Below are positions 1 through 7,455 of a DNA stretch of 15,065 nucleotides, piece after piece. The stretch lies in contig JAIRNN010000076.1 of the NCBI GenBank assembly GCA_031257995.1, positions 1-15,065 on the forward strand, in the 5' to 3' direction. The position numbers and the translations under genes are program-made. The notes under the pieces were generated by a model. That model was not told where the DNA came from. It ran no database searches and saw only the letters and a list, made by a program, of their open reading frames with translations. How positions within the stretch are numbered: the stretch's first letter is position 1; the number at the start of each line of letters is the position of its first letter. Origin of the DNA: Spirochaetaceae bacterium. Its GTDB lineage: Bacteria > Spirochaetota > Spirochaetia > Treponematales > Breznakiellaceae.

Positions 1-53
1 TTTCACTCATTTGTAACCCCATTTGGGCATCCTCCAGATACCCTTTCGTTTAA

Positions 54-114
54 TTTAGGTTACCTTTTCTTTCTGTCTCAAACCCGGCCTTTCGGTTACA
101 TTTTCGATGTCTCA
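54..114 (+). mobile_element. Terminal repeats (3' end) of an insertion sequence, left copy
   Basis: Two tandem copies of a ~22-bp motif begin at 58 and 94: GGTTACC-TTTTC...TGTCTCA and GGTTACATTTTC-GATGTCTCA. The same double motif, with 37-bp instead of 36-bp spacing, occurs in inverted orientation at 14641-14703, where it lies immediately downstream of a transposase C-terminus. By analogy, 1-114 is read as the 3' end of a related IS whose transposase lies to the left of the window. The segment ends in CTCA at 114, fitting the CA-3' ends of elements moved by retroviral-type integrases. No reading frame with transposase similarity is visible in positions 1-53. An alternative is a pair of regulator-binding sites. 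Confidence 0.55.
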
Positions 115-124
115 CTGCGGCCCC

Positions 125-153
125 TTGACAAGTCAAAATTTCGCGTTTATTAT
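125..153 (+). promoter_or_regulatory. Sigma-70 type promoter of gldA
   Basis: TTGACA at 125-130, a 17-nt spacer, then TATTAT at 148-153. The -35 box is a perfect match and the spacer is optimal. The predicted start of transcription is near 159-161. That places the 13-bp perfect hairpin at 158-194 at the very 5' end of the transcript, and gives a leader of about 85 nt before gldA. The promoter lies just outside the IS end at 114, so it is probably chromosomal rather than supplied by the IS. Confidence 0.7.
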
Positions 154-157
154 TATT

Positions 158-194
158 GAGGCTGTTTCAAAACTTGGGGTCTTGAAACAGCCTC
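158..194 (+). repeat. Perfect 13-bp inverted repeat in the gldA leader
   Basis: GAGGCTGTTTCAA at 158-170 and its exact reverse complement at 182-194 flank an 11-nt loop, followed by TGTTTT. It sits at the predicted 5' end of the gldA mRNA. A sister element with a related stem, also preceded by an ATTATTGA sequence, occurs at 1444-1481, so this is likely a dispersed palindromic repeat family. It could stabilise the transcript, act as a weak terminator/attenuator, or be inert. No ligand-binding domain is recognisable. Confidence 0.65.
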
Positions 195-243
195 TGTTTT
201 CAGCGCAATTTTGCGTGAAATTCTATAACGAGAGGAGAGAAAT

Positions 244-1353
244 ATGGCAAACATTATCGGAAGTCCTTCCCGGTACATTCAAGGGAAGGGAGAGTTGGCG
301 AATATCGCCGTATATGCGGCTAATCTGCGCCGGAAAAGGATCTTCGCCTTGGTCAGCAAGTCCGGAAAAAGCAGGGTTGAAAATATCCTGTTGGAAAGCG
401 TGAAGAAAACCGGCAGTACCGTAACCTTCGAGATTTTCAATGGTGAATGTTCGGCTAACGAAATCAAGCGTGTCTATAACTCGCTTAAGGCTTCGGACTC
501 TGATGTTATCGCGGGTATCGGCGGCGGCAAGATACTCGACACCGCCAAGTCCGTCGCGGAGGATGCGGGGATCCCCATTCTTATCGCTCCGACTATTGCT
601 TCAACCGACGCTCCCTGTTCGGCGCTCGCGGTGGTGTACACCGATGACGGCGTGTTTGAGCGTTATCGCTTCCTCAACCAGAACCCCAACATCGTACTGG
701 TAGATACCGGTATTGTAGCCGCCGCTCCGGTCAGGCTGCTGATTTCCGGCATGGGCGATGCGCTGGCCACCTATTTTGAGGCCCGATCTTGTTTACAGAA
801 AGATGCCGGTAACTGCGTGGGCGGAAAAACCACCCTTACCGCTCAGGCAATCGCCCGTCTCTGTTACGATACCCTTATCCGCGACGGCAAAAAAGCCGCT
901 ACTGCCCTGGAGAAAGGGGGTTGCACCAAAGCGGTAGAAAATATCATTGAGGCCAATACCTATCTTTCGGGCATTGGGTTTGAGAGCGGCGGTCTTGCCG
1001 CGGCTCATGCTGTCCACAACGGCCTTACCGCGCTGCGCGAGACCCACGCCTTTTATCACGGGGAGAAAGTCGCTTTTGGAACCATAGTCCACTTGGTTCT
1101 TGAAAACGCGCCTGCCTGCGAACTTGAGGAAGTCCTCAAATTCTGTACCGATGTGGGTCTGCCGATAACCCTCGCCGATCTCAATGTGAAGGATCCCTCC
1201 GAAGCCGCGCTCAGGGAAGTTGCGGAAAAGACTGCGGTACCCGACGAGACTATCCACAATATGCCTTTCACCGTGACGCCGGAAACCGTATATGACGCCA
1301 TTCTCGGCGCCGATGCCATCGGAACACGCTGGAAGGCGTCTCTTTGTAAGTAA
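244..1353 (+). CDS. gldA: Glycerol dehydrogenase, NAD+-dependent (iron-containing ADH superfamily)
   Basis: Predicted to oxidise glycerol to dihydroxyacetone with NAD+, or the reverse, in the cytoplasm. The 369-aa protein has the length of E. coli GldA and resembles it throughout. It opens with IIGSPSRYIQGKGEL. The nucleotide-binding GIGGGKILDTAK spans residues 91-102, followed by IAPTIASTDAPCSAL (114-128). Expected metal ligands are Asp172 (GMGDALATYFEAR), His255 (AAAHAVHNGL) and His272 (FYHGEKVAFG). The start at 244 follows an AGGAGAG ribosome-binding site at about 233-239. A +1 ORF overlapping the first 160 bases is a shadow. The gene stands alone behind its own promoter and hairpin leader and is followed by a terminator-like hairpin. 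Nothing is truncated. Other polyols or hydroxyketones are possible substrates, since the family is promiscuous. Confidence 0.95.
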   Translation: MANIIGSPSRYIQGKGELANIAVYAANLRRKRIFALVSKSGKSRVENILLESVKKTGSTVTFEIFNGECSANEIKRVYNSLKASDSDVIAGIGGGKILDTAKSVAEDAGIPILIAPTIASTDAPCSALAVVYTDDGVFERYRFLNQNPNIVLVDTGIVAAAPVRLLISGMGDALATYFEARSCLQKDAGNCVGGKTTLTAQAIARLCYDTLIRDGKKAATALEKGGCTKAVENIIEANTYLSGIGFESGGLAAAHAVHNGLTALRETHAFYHGEKVAFGTIVHLVLENAPACELEEVLKFCTDVGLPITLADLNVKDPSEAALREVAEKTAVPDETIHNMPFTVTPETVYDAILGADAIGTRWKASLCK

Positions 1354-1361
1354 ACCTTTTT

Positions 1362-1398
1362 GCGATGGCCGTTTGCGCTTGAGCTGAACGGCCATCGC
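1362..1398 (+). terminator. Probable rho-independent terminator after gldA
   Basis: A perfect 12-bp stem (GCGATGGCCGTT at 1362-1373 with its complement at 1387-1398) and a 13-nt loop start 9 nt after the gldA stop. The trailing sequence ATCATCTTT is only weakly T-rich, so termination may be partial. Confidence 0.6.
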
Positions 1399-1443
1399 AT
1401 CATCTTTAGAATAGAGTCTGACAATAATGGGGAGACATTATTG

Positions 1444-1481
1444 AGCCTGTTTGAAAACTCGCTCGTGTTTTGGAACAGGCT
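1444..1481 (+). repeat. Second copy of the GCCTGTT-type palindromic repeat
   Basis: Arms 1444-1458 and 1467-1481 form a 15-bp stem with one mismatch and one G-U pair around an 8-nt loop. The left arm begins AGCCTGTTTGAAAAC, close to the GGCTGTTTCAAAA arm of the element at 158-194, and both are preceded by ATTATTGA. Here the hairpin is followed by TTTAAGGAGA, an orphan Shine-Dalgarno-like string with no start codon after it. From 1490 to about 1580 I see only a short CCCCGAAGGGG hairpin (about 1515) and no gene. Confidence 0.6.
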
Positions 1482-1601
1482 TTAAGGAGAACAACAATAC
1501 CACTTTTCCCTTCCCCGAAGGGGTTTCCCCCGCCAACTCACTGTTTGTTTCCCTGTAACTATTCCAAAAGTTTTGTTTTTTTAGTAGTATAAGCGCGTTT
1601 A

Positions 1602-1610
1602 TGTTATAAT
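1602..1610 (+). promoter_or_regulatory. Extended -10 promoter of htrA
   Basis: TG-T-TATAAT at 1602-1610 is a perfect -10 with the extended TGn motif. The -35 region (about 1581-1587) is weak, which an extended -10 can compensate. Transcription would start near 1616-1618, only about 18 nt before the chosen start codon. An upstream in-frame ATG at 1614 would lie at or before the transcription start, which argues against it as the start. Confidence 0.6.
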
Positions 1611-1634
1611 CTGATGTATCAAAGAGGAGTAGCC

Positions 1635-3137
1635 ATGAATCTTGTGAAGAGGCTCTATTCAAAGAATTTTTTTGTGTTTAATCTCGTGCTGGTCGGCGTG
1701 ATTTTCGGGTTTTCGCTGGCGTTTCTGTCTTTTTCCTGTTCGTCGCCGCAAAAAAAGGTCGGCGCGCAGCAAAGTTCGGTCGTTATACCGCAGAGTTCGC
1801 TGGAAACGGCGGAGAGTTTGCAGAATGTGTTCCGGGCGGTTTCGGAAAAGGTGCAGCCTTCCGTGGTGGCGTTGAAGACGGAGTCGGTGCAGCGCCAGCA
1901 GGTGCCTCAGTTTGACGGGGTCCCTTGGGAATGGTTCTTCGGGCCGCGCGGCAACGACGGGCAGACGCCCCGCCAGCGGGAATTCCGTTCTCAGGGCTTG
2001 GGGTCGGGATTCATCGTCCGGCAATCCGGCGACACGTACTATGTTCTGACCAACAACCATGTCGTGGCGCAGGCGGACAAGATCGTGGTCGAGGTGAACG
2101 ACGGCTTGGCAACGTCTTATGACGCGGCGGTTGTCGGGTCGGATGAGCGCAAAGACCTCGCGATGGTGTCGTTCAAGTCGAAAGAGAGTTACCCGCTGGT
2201 AACGCTGGGTGATTCGGATAATGTGCATGTCGGCGATTGGGCTATCGCGCTGGGGAACCCGCTTAACTTCATGTTTTCCGTGACAATGGGGATCGTGAGC
2301 GCGGTCGGTCGTCAGGGCGGGCCGGGGAATACGATTAACGACTTTATCCAGACGGATGCCTCGATTAACCAGGGGAATTCGGGCGGGCCGCTGGTGAACA
2401 TTCGGGGTGAGGTCATCGGTATCAACACGTGGATCGCGTCGAGTACCGGGGGCGGTTCGGTTGGTCTGGGTTTTGCCTCAACAATTAACGGGGCCAAGCG
2501 GACGATTGACGAGTTTATCGACAAGGGTTCGATCAGTTACGGGTGGCTGGGTGTTACCTTGCAAGAGGCGGGCCGGGAAACGTTGCAACAACTCGGCGTT
2601 GAAGGCCGGCAGGGCGCGCTGACCACGATGGTCTTCACCGGTTCTCCGGCGGATAAGGGCGGCATTCAGCCCGGCGATTACATCGTTCAGCTTAACGGGA
2701 ATTCCGTCCGCAGCGTCCCCGATTTGCAACTCAAGGTCGGCGACATAAAGCCGGGTGAACGCGCCCAGTTCAAGGTGGTTCGTGATAAGACAGAACGGGA
2801 TATTACGGTTCGTATCGAAGAACGGAACGACGAGACTGCCGCAGACAACAGTAAGCTGTGGCCGGGTGTTTCGGTTACGCCGCTGACCGACGATATTCGG
2901 GAAGAGTTGAGTGTCGAAAAGTCGGTGGAAGGTGTTGTGGCTATCGGCGTTACGCCCAAGAGTCCGGCGGACATTGTTGGGCTTGCGGGCCGGGATGTCA
3001 TCACGGCGGTGAACGGCGAGCCGGTACGCGATGTTGCCGCGTTCTACAAGATTCTGCGCGAAAAAACGGTCCGCGAACTCTGGTTCGAAGTCCGCCGGGG
3101 CGCTTCCACCGTAGAAACATTGCGCTTCAAACGCTAA
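1635..3137 (+). CDS. htrA: HtrA/DegP-family periplasmic serine protease with two PDZ domains
   Basis: Envelope protease/chaperone that degrades or holds misfolded exported proteins. The 500-aa protein starts with a basic stretch and a hydrophobic segment (about residues 11-33). This ends in FLSFSCSS, a possible relaxed spirochaetal lipobox; otherwise it is a membrane anchor. The trypsin-like domain carries the full triad: His142 (VLTNNHVVAQ), Asp174 (DERKDLAMV) and Ser249 (NQGNSGGPLVN). PDZ1 covers about 302-396 (YGWLGVTLQE, GSPADKGGIQPGDYI) and PDZ2 409-500, the usual DegP/DegQ layout. The start at 1635 is chosen because GAGGAG (1624-1629) lies 5 nt upstream and the extended -10 promoter would start transcription after the alternative ATG at 1614. 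The gene is convergent with the ligase and looks monocistronic. No heat-shock operator such as CIRCE was seen. Confidence 0.95.
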   Translation: MNLVKRLYSKNFFVFNLVLVGVIFGFSLAFLSFSCSSPQKKVGAQQSSVVIPQSSLETAESLQNVFRAVSEKVQPSVVALKTESVQRQQVPQFDGVPWEWFFGPRGNDGQTPRQREFRSQGLGSGFIVRQSGDTYYVLTNNHVVAQADKIVVEVNDGLATSYDAAVVGSDERKDLAMVSFKSKESYPLVTLGDSDNVHVGDWAIALGNPLNFMFSVTMGIVSAVGRQGGPGNTINDFIQTDASINQGNSGGPLVNIRGEVIGINTWIASSTGGGSVGLGFASTINGAKRTIDEFIDKGSISYGWLGVTLQEAGRETLQQLGVEGRQGALTTMVFTGSPADKGGIQPGDYIVQLNGNSVRSVPDLQLKVGDIKPGERAQFKVVRDKTERDITVRIEERNDETAADNSKLWPGVSVTPLTDDIREELSVEKSVEGVVAIGVTPKSPADIVGLAGRDVITAVNGEPVRDVAAFYKILREKTVRELWFEVRRGASTVETLRFKR

Positions 3138-3197
3138 CCACCTGCCGTGGAGGCAATAGGTTGCGGCGAAAGAGAGCGGCCTGTCCCCCCTATGGGA

Positions 3198-3227
3198 GGC
3201 CCCGGAAGGACTTCCCTTGGGCGCGGC
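3198..3227 (+). repeat. GC-rich dispersed repeat, copy 1
   Basis: This 30-bp stretch (GGCCCCGGAAGG followed by CTTCCCTTGGG) matches 12216-12245 at about 25 of 30 positions in the same orientation. It lies in the 240-bp gap between the convergent htrA and ligA genes, where I see no coding sequence. The rest of the gap holds a TGCCGC/GCGGCA palindrome near 3305-3319 and the CACAGATGA repeat described separately. Confidence 0.4.
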
Positions 3228-3301
3228 GCACGGGGAATAGGCGGCGGCTTCCCCCTACAAGGAGGATGGGATGTTCAAGCGCGAGTGCCCGCCTCCACAG
3301 A

Positions 3302-3404
3302 TGATGCCGCATGGCGGCACAGATGAGACATGCGGATTTTTCATACCGGACGCTGCTTCATCTGTGCTAAGCTGCGATTAACCGTGATGAAGCCCGTGAT
3401 TAAG
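3302..3404. repeat. CACAGATGA-type intergenic repeat overlapping the end of ligA
   Basis: A 9-bp inverted repeat (CACAGATGA at 3318-3326, TCATCTGTG at 3358-3366) encloses ATGCGGATTTTTCA. The same 14-mer recurs at 13685-13698, and the following blocks (an ATCTGTG string and a closing GTGATTAAG) occur in the same order up to 13787. The right end of the repeat supplies the stop codon and last eight codons of ligA. It could serve as a bidirectional terminator between the convergent genes, but there is no proper T-tract. Confidence 0.5.
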
Positions 3405-5354
3405 TGTCCCCTCCTCCGGCGAAATAAGCTTCCGAAACGCGGCCTCGTCTATGATGGAAACGCCCAATTCCCGCGCCTTTTTGTTCTTGGCGGAGCCCGA
3501 TTTGGGGGTGTTGGTAACGAGGTAGGACAGGTCTTTGACTACGGAGGATTTGGCCGTGCCGCCTAACGCTTTCACCTTGGCTTCGGCTTCCTGGCGTTTC
3601 ATGGTGATGAGTTCTCCGGTGAAACAAAACGAGACCCCCTCAAGCGGGAGCCCGGTCGCCTTAGGCGGGGCGATGGTGATGTATTTGAGTACCTCGTCTA
3701 TCTCGGCGGTGGTTTGTTCTAAGTTTTCCTTGATGGCGGCGGCCCGGTCTTTCGCGATGCCGTACACTGCGACAAGTTGTTCGATGCTGGCGGCGCGTAG
3801 TTTTTCGAGCGTGTTGTAACCCGCCGCGACAACCGCCTCCATCAACACTTCGCCGATACCCTCGAAATCGAATCCGGCGACAAACGCGGCGAGCGGGATC
3901 TCCCGTTTTTTGCGGATGTTGTGCACCACCTTGTCCGCCGTGAGCTCTCCCATCCGGTCATACTGCGCCAACTCGCCGGGTTCGAGCGTGTAGAGGTCGG
4001 CGATGTTGGTCACGCGGCCCTTTTCAAACAGCCGGTTGATCAGCTTGTCGCCGAGTTCGAGGATTCCCATGACGGTAATCCATTTTTGCAGCCGATGCAA
4101 GAGCCGTTTCGGGCAGGCGGCGTTTGGGCAGTAGAGCCGGGTGCCTTCGTCAACCAGTACCGTACCGCAGACACCACATTGCTGAGGAAGCACGATATCT
4201 TCGGTCAAGAGGGAGTTCTCTTCCGCCAAACGTTCGATCTTGGGGATGATCTCGCCGCGTTTCACGATGACCACCCTGCTGCCGATCTTTAGTTTCAGGC
4301 TGCGGATCATGGCCGGGTTGTTGAGGCTCGCTCGTTGAACCGTCGTCCCCGCGAGGCGCACGGGTTCCACGATGCCGACCGGCGTGTAGGTAGCCCCCGA
4401 TTCGCTCCATTCGACCGCCTTTAACGTACTCACCGCCTCCTCCAGCGTGAATTTAAACGCGATCTGCTTCTCAGGCCGGGACTTCTTCAAATCGTCGGGA
4501 TCGGTTATCGGGTCTTTGACGACAAGACCGTCAATGTCGTAGGGCAGCGTGTCCCGCATATTCGCCACATCTTTTCGCAGCCGTATCACGGCCTTTGAGG
4601 TTGGACATTCCTGCGCCCACACCGTTTGAAAACCCTGTTTTTGAAGCCATTCGATCTTCCCGATCTCTTTGGCAAACGTCTTTTTGAATGCCTTTTCATT
4701 TTTGTCCAATTGAAACAGCGGAACCGATTGAGCCGTCTGAGCCGAAGCCGGATTATCCGATACGGCCGACACGTCGTAGGTGATCACCTTCAGGTTTTCA
4801 CACCCCTCGCCGTCCTTCCGCCGCATAAGCCCGTTCGCCGCGTTCCGACAGTTCGCCTTGTCCGGGTACTTTTCCCGCCAAACCTCGCGGAACATCACCA
4901 CTTCACCCCGAATGCCCCCCGAAAAGCCTGCCTCGATCTTAGGCAGAACGCCCCGCATTCTCTTCGCGTTCACCGTAATATCGTCCCCGATAACACCGTC
5001 GCCACGGGTCACGGCTCGCACGAGAACACCATCCTCATACTGCAACTCCAGCGACGCGCCGTCAAGTTTGTGCTGTACAACAAACGCGGACAACTTCATC
5101 TTCCGCGCCCAGTCCAGAAATTCCCCTTCATCCACAGCTTTGTCCTGACTCCCCATCGGAATGACGTGCCGCGCCTTGGGGAACCCGTCGGTTGTGTCCC
5201 TGCCGACCCTTTTCAAAAGCGGATGGTCCGGGGCGCGCCCCTTCAACTCGTCCCACAGCGCGTCAAATTCGGCATCCGAGATCTCCGCTTCGCCGTTGTA
5301 GTAAACATCCTGATGATACTTGATCAGCCTTTCTAGTTCCCCTACTCTATCCAT
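3378..5354 (-). CDS. ligA: NAD+-dependent DNA ligase (LigA family, divergent)
   Basis: Seals nicks in duplex DNA using NAD+. The 658-aa product has the complete LigA order. An N-terminal NAD-binding region contains EISDAEFDALWDEL. The adenylation motif KLDG has its lysine at 96, followed by TRGDGVIGDDIT and DIDGLVVK (273-280). Then come an OB-fold, a four-cysteine zinc finger (Cys393, 396, 409, 414), helix-hairpin-helix segments and a BRCT domain (about 573-643). Unusual points are NCRNAANGLMRR (about 168-179) where classical LigA has NPRNAAAGSLRQ, a low-complexity insert near 196-215, and an eight-residue tail encoded by an intergenic repeat. The start at 5354 is preferred: AAAGGG precedes it by 5 nt and a promoter-like -10 (5404-5409) lies over the longer start at 5414, which lacks a ribosome-binding site. 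It may be a paralogue of a more classical LigA elsewhere. Confidence 0.92.
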   Translation of the reverse strand: MDRVGELERLIKYHQDVYYNGEAEISDAEFDALWDELKGRAPDHPLLKRVGRDTTDGFPKARHVIPMGSQDKAVDEGEFLDWARKMKLSAFVVQHKLDGASLELQYEDGVLVRAVTRGDGVIGDDITVNAKRMRGVLPKIEAGFSGGIRGEVVMFREVWREKYPDKANCRNAANGLMRRKDGEGCENLKVITYDVSAVSDNPASAQTAQSVPLFQLDKNEKAFKKTFAKEIGKIEWLQKQGFQTVWAQECPTSKAVIRLRKDVANMRDTLPYDIDGLVVKDPITDPDDLKKSRPEKQIAFKFTLEEAVSTLKAVEWSESGATYTPVGIVEPVRLAGTTVQRASLNNPAMIRSLKLKIGSRVVIVKRGEIIPKIERLAEENSLLTEDIVLPQQCGVCGTVLVDEGTRLYCPNAACPKRLLHRLQKWITVMGILELGDKLINRLFEKGRVTNIADLYTLEPGELAQYDRMGELTADKVVHNIRKKREIPLAAFVAGFDFEGIGEVLMEAVVAAGYNTLEKLRAASIEQLVAVYGIAKDRAAAIKENLEQTTAEIDEVLKYITIAPPKATGLPLEGVSFCFTGELITMKRQEAEAKVKALGGTAKSSVVKDLSYLVTNTPKSGSAKNKKARELGVSIIDEAAFRKLISPEEGTLNHGLHHG

Positions 5355-5403
5355 AATTACCCTTTCACTAAGCAATTCCTCGTCCGTAGACGGTAACACC
5401 ATA

Positions 5404-5432
5404 AATATAATCATTTTCGGTTCGTTTGTCTG
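5404..5432 (-). promoter_or_regulatory. Possible sigma-70 promoter of ligA
   Basis: On the minus strand, CAGACA (5432-5427) and TATATT (5409-5404) are 17 nt apart. Transcription would start near 5397, leaving a leader of about 43 nt before the ATG at 5354. The -35 matches only four of six bases, so this is tentative. Confidence 0.4.
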
Positions 5433-5480
5433 TAAGGAACCGGCGGACGCTTACCCGTTAATAGTGACAAGGTACAAAAG

Positions 5481-5640
5481 GGAGGACTTCCCCTGTCAAC
5501 AAGTTAAGCAAATAAAAGGTCCACAGATTACTCAGATTTTTGTTTCAAAACCTATTTTTAATCTGTGAAGCCATATGGCACAATCTGTGCAATCTGTGGA
5601 CAAAAATTCTTAAGTTGTTGACAGTGGGAGACTTCCCGCG
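5481..5640. repeat. ~160-bp imperfect palindrome between ligA and the ABC operon
   Basis: The outer arms CTGTCAACAAGTTAAG (5493-5508) and CTTAAGTTGTTGACAG (5609-5624) pair at 15 of 16 positions. The inner arms GTCCACAGATT (5519-5529) and AATCTGTGGAC (5591-5601) pair perfectly. Short CTTCCC-containing flanks extend the similarity outward to about 5481 and 5640. The centre holds further AATCTGTG copies at 5560-5567 and 5582-5589. The 362-bp gap between the two divergent genes contains no ORF of its own. The shape is that of a miniature inverted-repeat element; a regulatory role is also possible given the flanking promoters. Confidence 0.6.
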
Positions 5641-5690
5641 CCTTATCTTTTCTTAGTAAAACACTATTCATAGAAAAATCATGTGCCTGC

Positions 5691-5719
5691 TTGACATAAT
5701 CACGAGTTTCCGGTATTCT
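5691..5719 (+). promoter_or_regulatory. Sigma-70 type promoter of the ABC importer operon
   Basis: TTGACA (5691-5696), a 17-nt spacer and TATTCT (5714-5719) predict transcription from about 5726, with a leader of about 54 nt. No operator or riboswitch was recognised in the leader. Confidence 0.7.
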
Positions 5720-5779
5720 ATAGACTATTCGGGAGCCGGTTGTTTTGCGGCCTGCCCAAACACTGAAAAGGAGTATATG

Positions 5780-7441
5780 ATGAACAAGTTGAAAAAGTCG
5801 TTTTTTGTCGTTGTCGCGCTGGCTCTTACCGTCGGCCTGACCGGTTGCGGAAAGCCCGCGACCCAAGCGGGAGAGGGGATCGCGGGGAAGTATGACAGTA
5901 TCCTGCGTACCACTCAGGATTGGCCGACCTACACGGATCCTGCGGTAGGGAATGACCAGTCGGATGCCATCACCATGGCCAACCTCTACGATCCGTTTCT
6001 CTATCCCGATCTTAACGGGGAACCTGCGCCCCATATTGCGGCGGAATGGAGTGTGTCGGACAACGGTCTTGAGTATACGTTTACCATTCGGGACGGCATA
6101 AAGTTTCACAGCGGCAACCCTCTTACGGCGGATGACGTGGCGTACAGTATGAAGCGGATGCTCACGATAGGGGAAGGTTTTGCCTATCTCTATAAAGGCG
6201 TTGTGAAGGATGTCCAGGCTCTCGACTCGAAGACGGTAAAATTTGTGCTTGAGAATTCTTTCGGGCCTTTCCTCGGCTCTCTCATCCGCTTCATGATCGT
6301 GGATTCCAAAGTGGTTGCCGAACACTATGATAAGAGTACTTCCACTTATGGGGAATTTGGTGATTACGGCAAGACGTGGCTTTTGACCAACGATGCCGGT
6401 TCGGGCCCCTACCGGGCAATAGACATCAAACTCGAAGAGTATGTGCTGGGTGAAAAGTTCGACGACTATTTCCTGGGCTGGGATCCCGCAGCACCTGAGT
6501 ACTTCCAGATTTCGGGGGCGGTGGAGCCGGTTTCGGTGAAGACCGCTATGGCAAACCGGGAACTGGAGATTACCGACCAGATACAGCCGATGGAAAACTT
6601 TATCGCGATGGACGCTATCGAGGGGATTGATGTGGTAGCCTACGACTCGGCGCAGACCTTTGGCGTGTCGATGAACACGAAGAAGGCCCCCACCGACGAC
6701 GTTCATTTCCGCAAGGCGCTGGCCTATGCCTTTGACTACGAGACGGTGATGACCGACATCTATCCCGGCGCTATCCCCGTGAAGGGGCCGGTTCCTTCCA
6801 ACGTGCCCGGAAACAACCCCGATATTCCCCGTTATACCTACGATCTGGAAAAGGCGAGGGCGGAGTTGGCGCTCTCCAAATACGCGGGGGACCCGGCGGC
6901 TCAGCGGATTGAACTGGTCTGGTGCGCCGAAGTGCCGGAGGAAGAAAAGATTGCCCTCCTCATCAACGCGAACCTTTCCCAGTTGGGGATCGCGGTCGAT
7001 ATTGTAAAACAGCCTTTTGGTTCCATGATCGAATCGGCCCAGAGTATCGAATCAACGCCGAATCTTTCCATTGTTCTTACCGCGCCCAGTTATTTCGAGG
7101 CGGGGGCGGTGCTGAAAAGCCGGTACCACTCATCCTCATCAGGAACGTGGGAGCAAATGGAGTGGATTTTGGACCCCGTGCTGGATGCCGCCATAGACGA
7201 CGCGCTGTCCACGCCGGACCGGGATCTCCGTTTCGAGAAGTACCGCCAAATTCAGGAGCAGATATACGATCTTTGCCCCACGATTTGGATGTTCAGTCTT
7301 GCGGAACGGCGGGCTTATCAGTCGGGTTATGTGGAATGGCCGGTAGCGGAACTCATCAAGCAGGGCGCGGCCTTCGTGTTTCCGATGGGGTACAACGTGA
7401 TTGCCCGCAACACCAGAGTATATCCGGACCGGCGGCGTTAG
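5780..7441 (+). CDS. ABC importer substrate-binding lipoprotein, family 5 (oligopeptide/dipeptide/nickel type)
   Basis: Captures a substrate outside the membrane and delivers it to the two permeases encoded next. The 553-aa precursor starts with MNKLKKSFF and a hydrophobic stretch ending in the lipobox LTGC, with Cys23 as the lipidated residue. The SBP_bac_5 signature is at about residues 93-128 (GLEYTFTIRDGIKFHSGN, LTADDVAYSMKRM). GSGPYRA and a long C-terminal lobe are typical of DppA/OppA-like proteins. AAGGAG at 5768-5773 gives a 6-nt spacing to the ATG at 5780; the ATG at 5777 adds one Met with poor spacing. First gene of a five-gene operon. Substrate cannot be told from sequence; peptides are most likely, and nickel, sugars or glutathione are alternatives. 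Confidence 0.92.
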   Translation: MNKLKKSFFVVVALALTVGLTGCGKPATQAGEGIAGKYDSILRTTQDWPTYTDPAVGNDQSDAITMANLYDPFLYPDLNGEPAPHIAAEWSVSDNGLEYTFTIRDGIKFHSGNPLTADDVAYSMKRMLTIGEGFAYLYKGVVKDVQALDSKTVKFVLENSFGPFLGSLIRFMIVDSKVVAEHYDKSTSTYGEFGDYGKTWLLTNDAGSGPYRAIDIKLEEYVLGEKFDDYFLGWDPAAPEYFQISGAVEPVSVKTAMANRELEITDQIQPMENFIAMDAIEGIDVVAYDSAQTFGVSMNTKKAPTDDVHFRKALAYAFDYETVMTDIYPGAIPVKGPVPSNVPGNNPDIPRYTYDLEKARAELALSKYAGDPAAQRIELVWCAEVPEEEKIALLINANLSQLGIAVDIVKQPFGSMIESAQSIESTPNLSIVLTAPSYFEAGAVLKSRYHSSSSGTWEQMEWILDPVLDAAIDDALSTPDRDLRFEKYRQIQEQIYDLCPTIWMFSLAERRAYQSGYVEWPVAELIKQGAAFVFPMGYNVIARNTRVYPDRRR

Positions 7442-7455
7442 CCTGACAGGTTTTG

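Noticed and set aside
194..243. Riboswitch in the gldA leader
   Set aside because: Only one simple hairpin is present; no conserved aptamer pattern could be recognised.
107..403. Plus-strand ORF overlapping the start of gldA
   Set aside because: It begins in the IS end, crosses the promoter and hairpin, and overlaps gldA out of frame.
1614..1634. Longer start of the HtrA protease at 1614
   Set aside because: This ATG lies at or before the predicted transcription start, while the ATG at 1635 has a well-spaced GAGGAG.
3330..3566. Short plus-strand ORF between htrA and ligA
   Set aside because: Made of intergenic repeat and antisense ligA sequence; no coding signal.
4626..5336. Plus-strand ORF of 236 aa antisense to ligA
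   Set aside because: Shadow of the ligase; the ligase frame carries all conserved motifs.
5558..6706. Minus-strand ORF of 382 aa across the operon promoter and binding-protein gene
   Set aside because: It is antisense to the lipoprotein gene and covers its promoter. The composition is unlike a real protein and no motif was seen.
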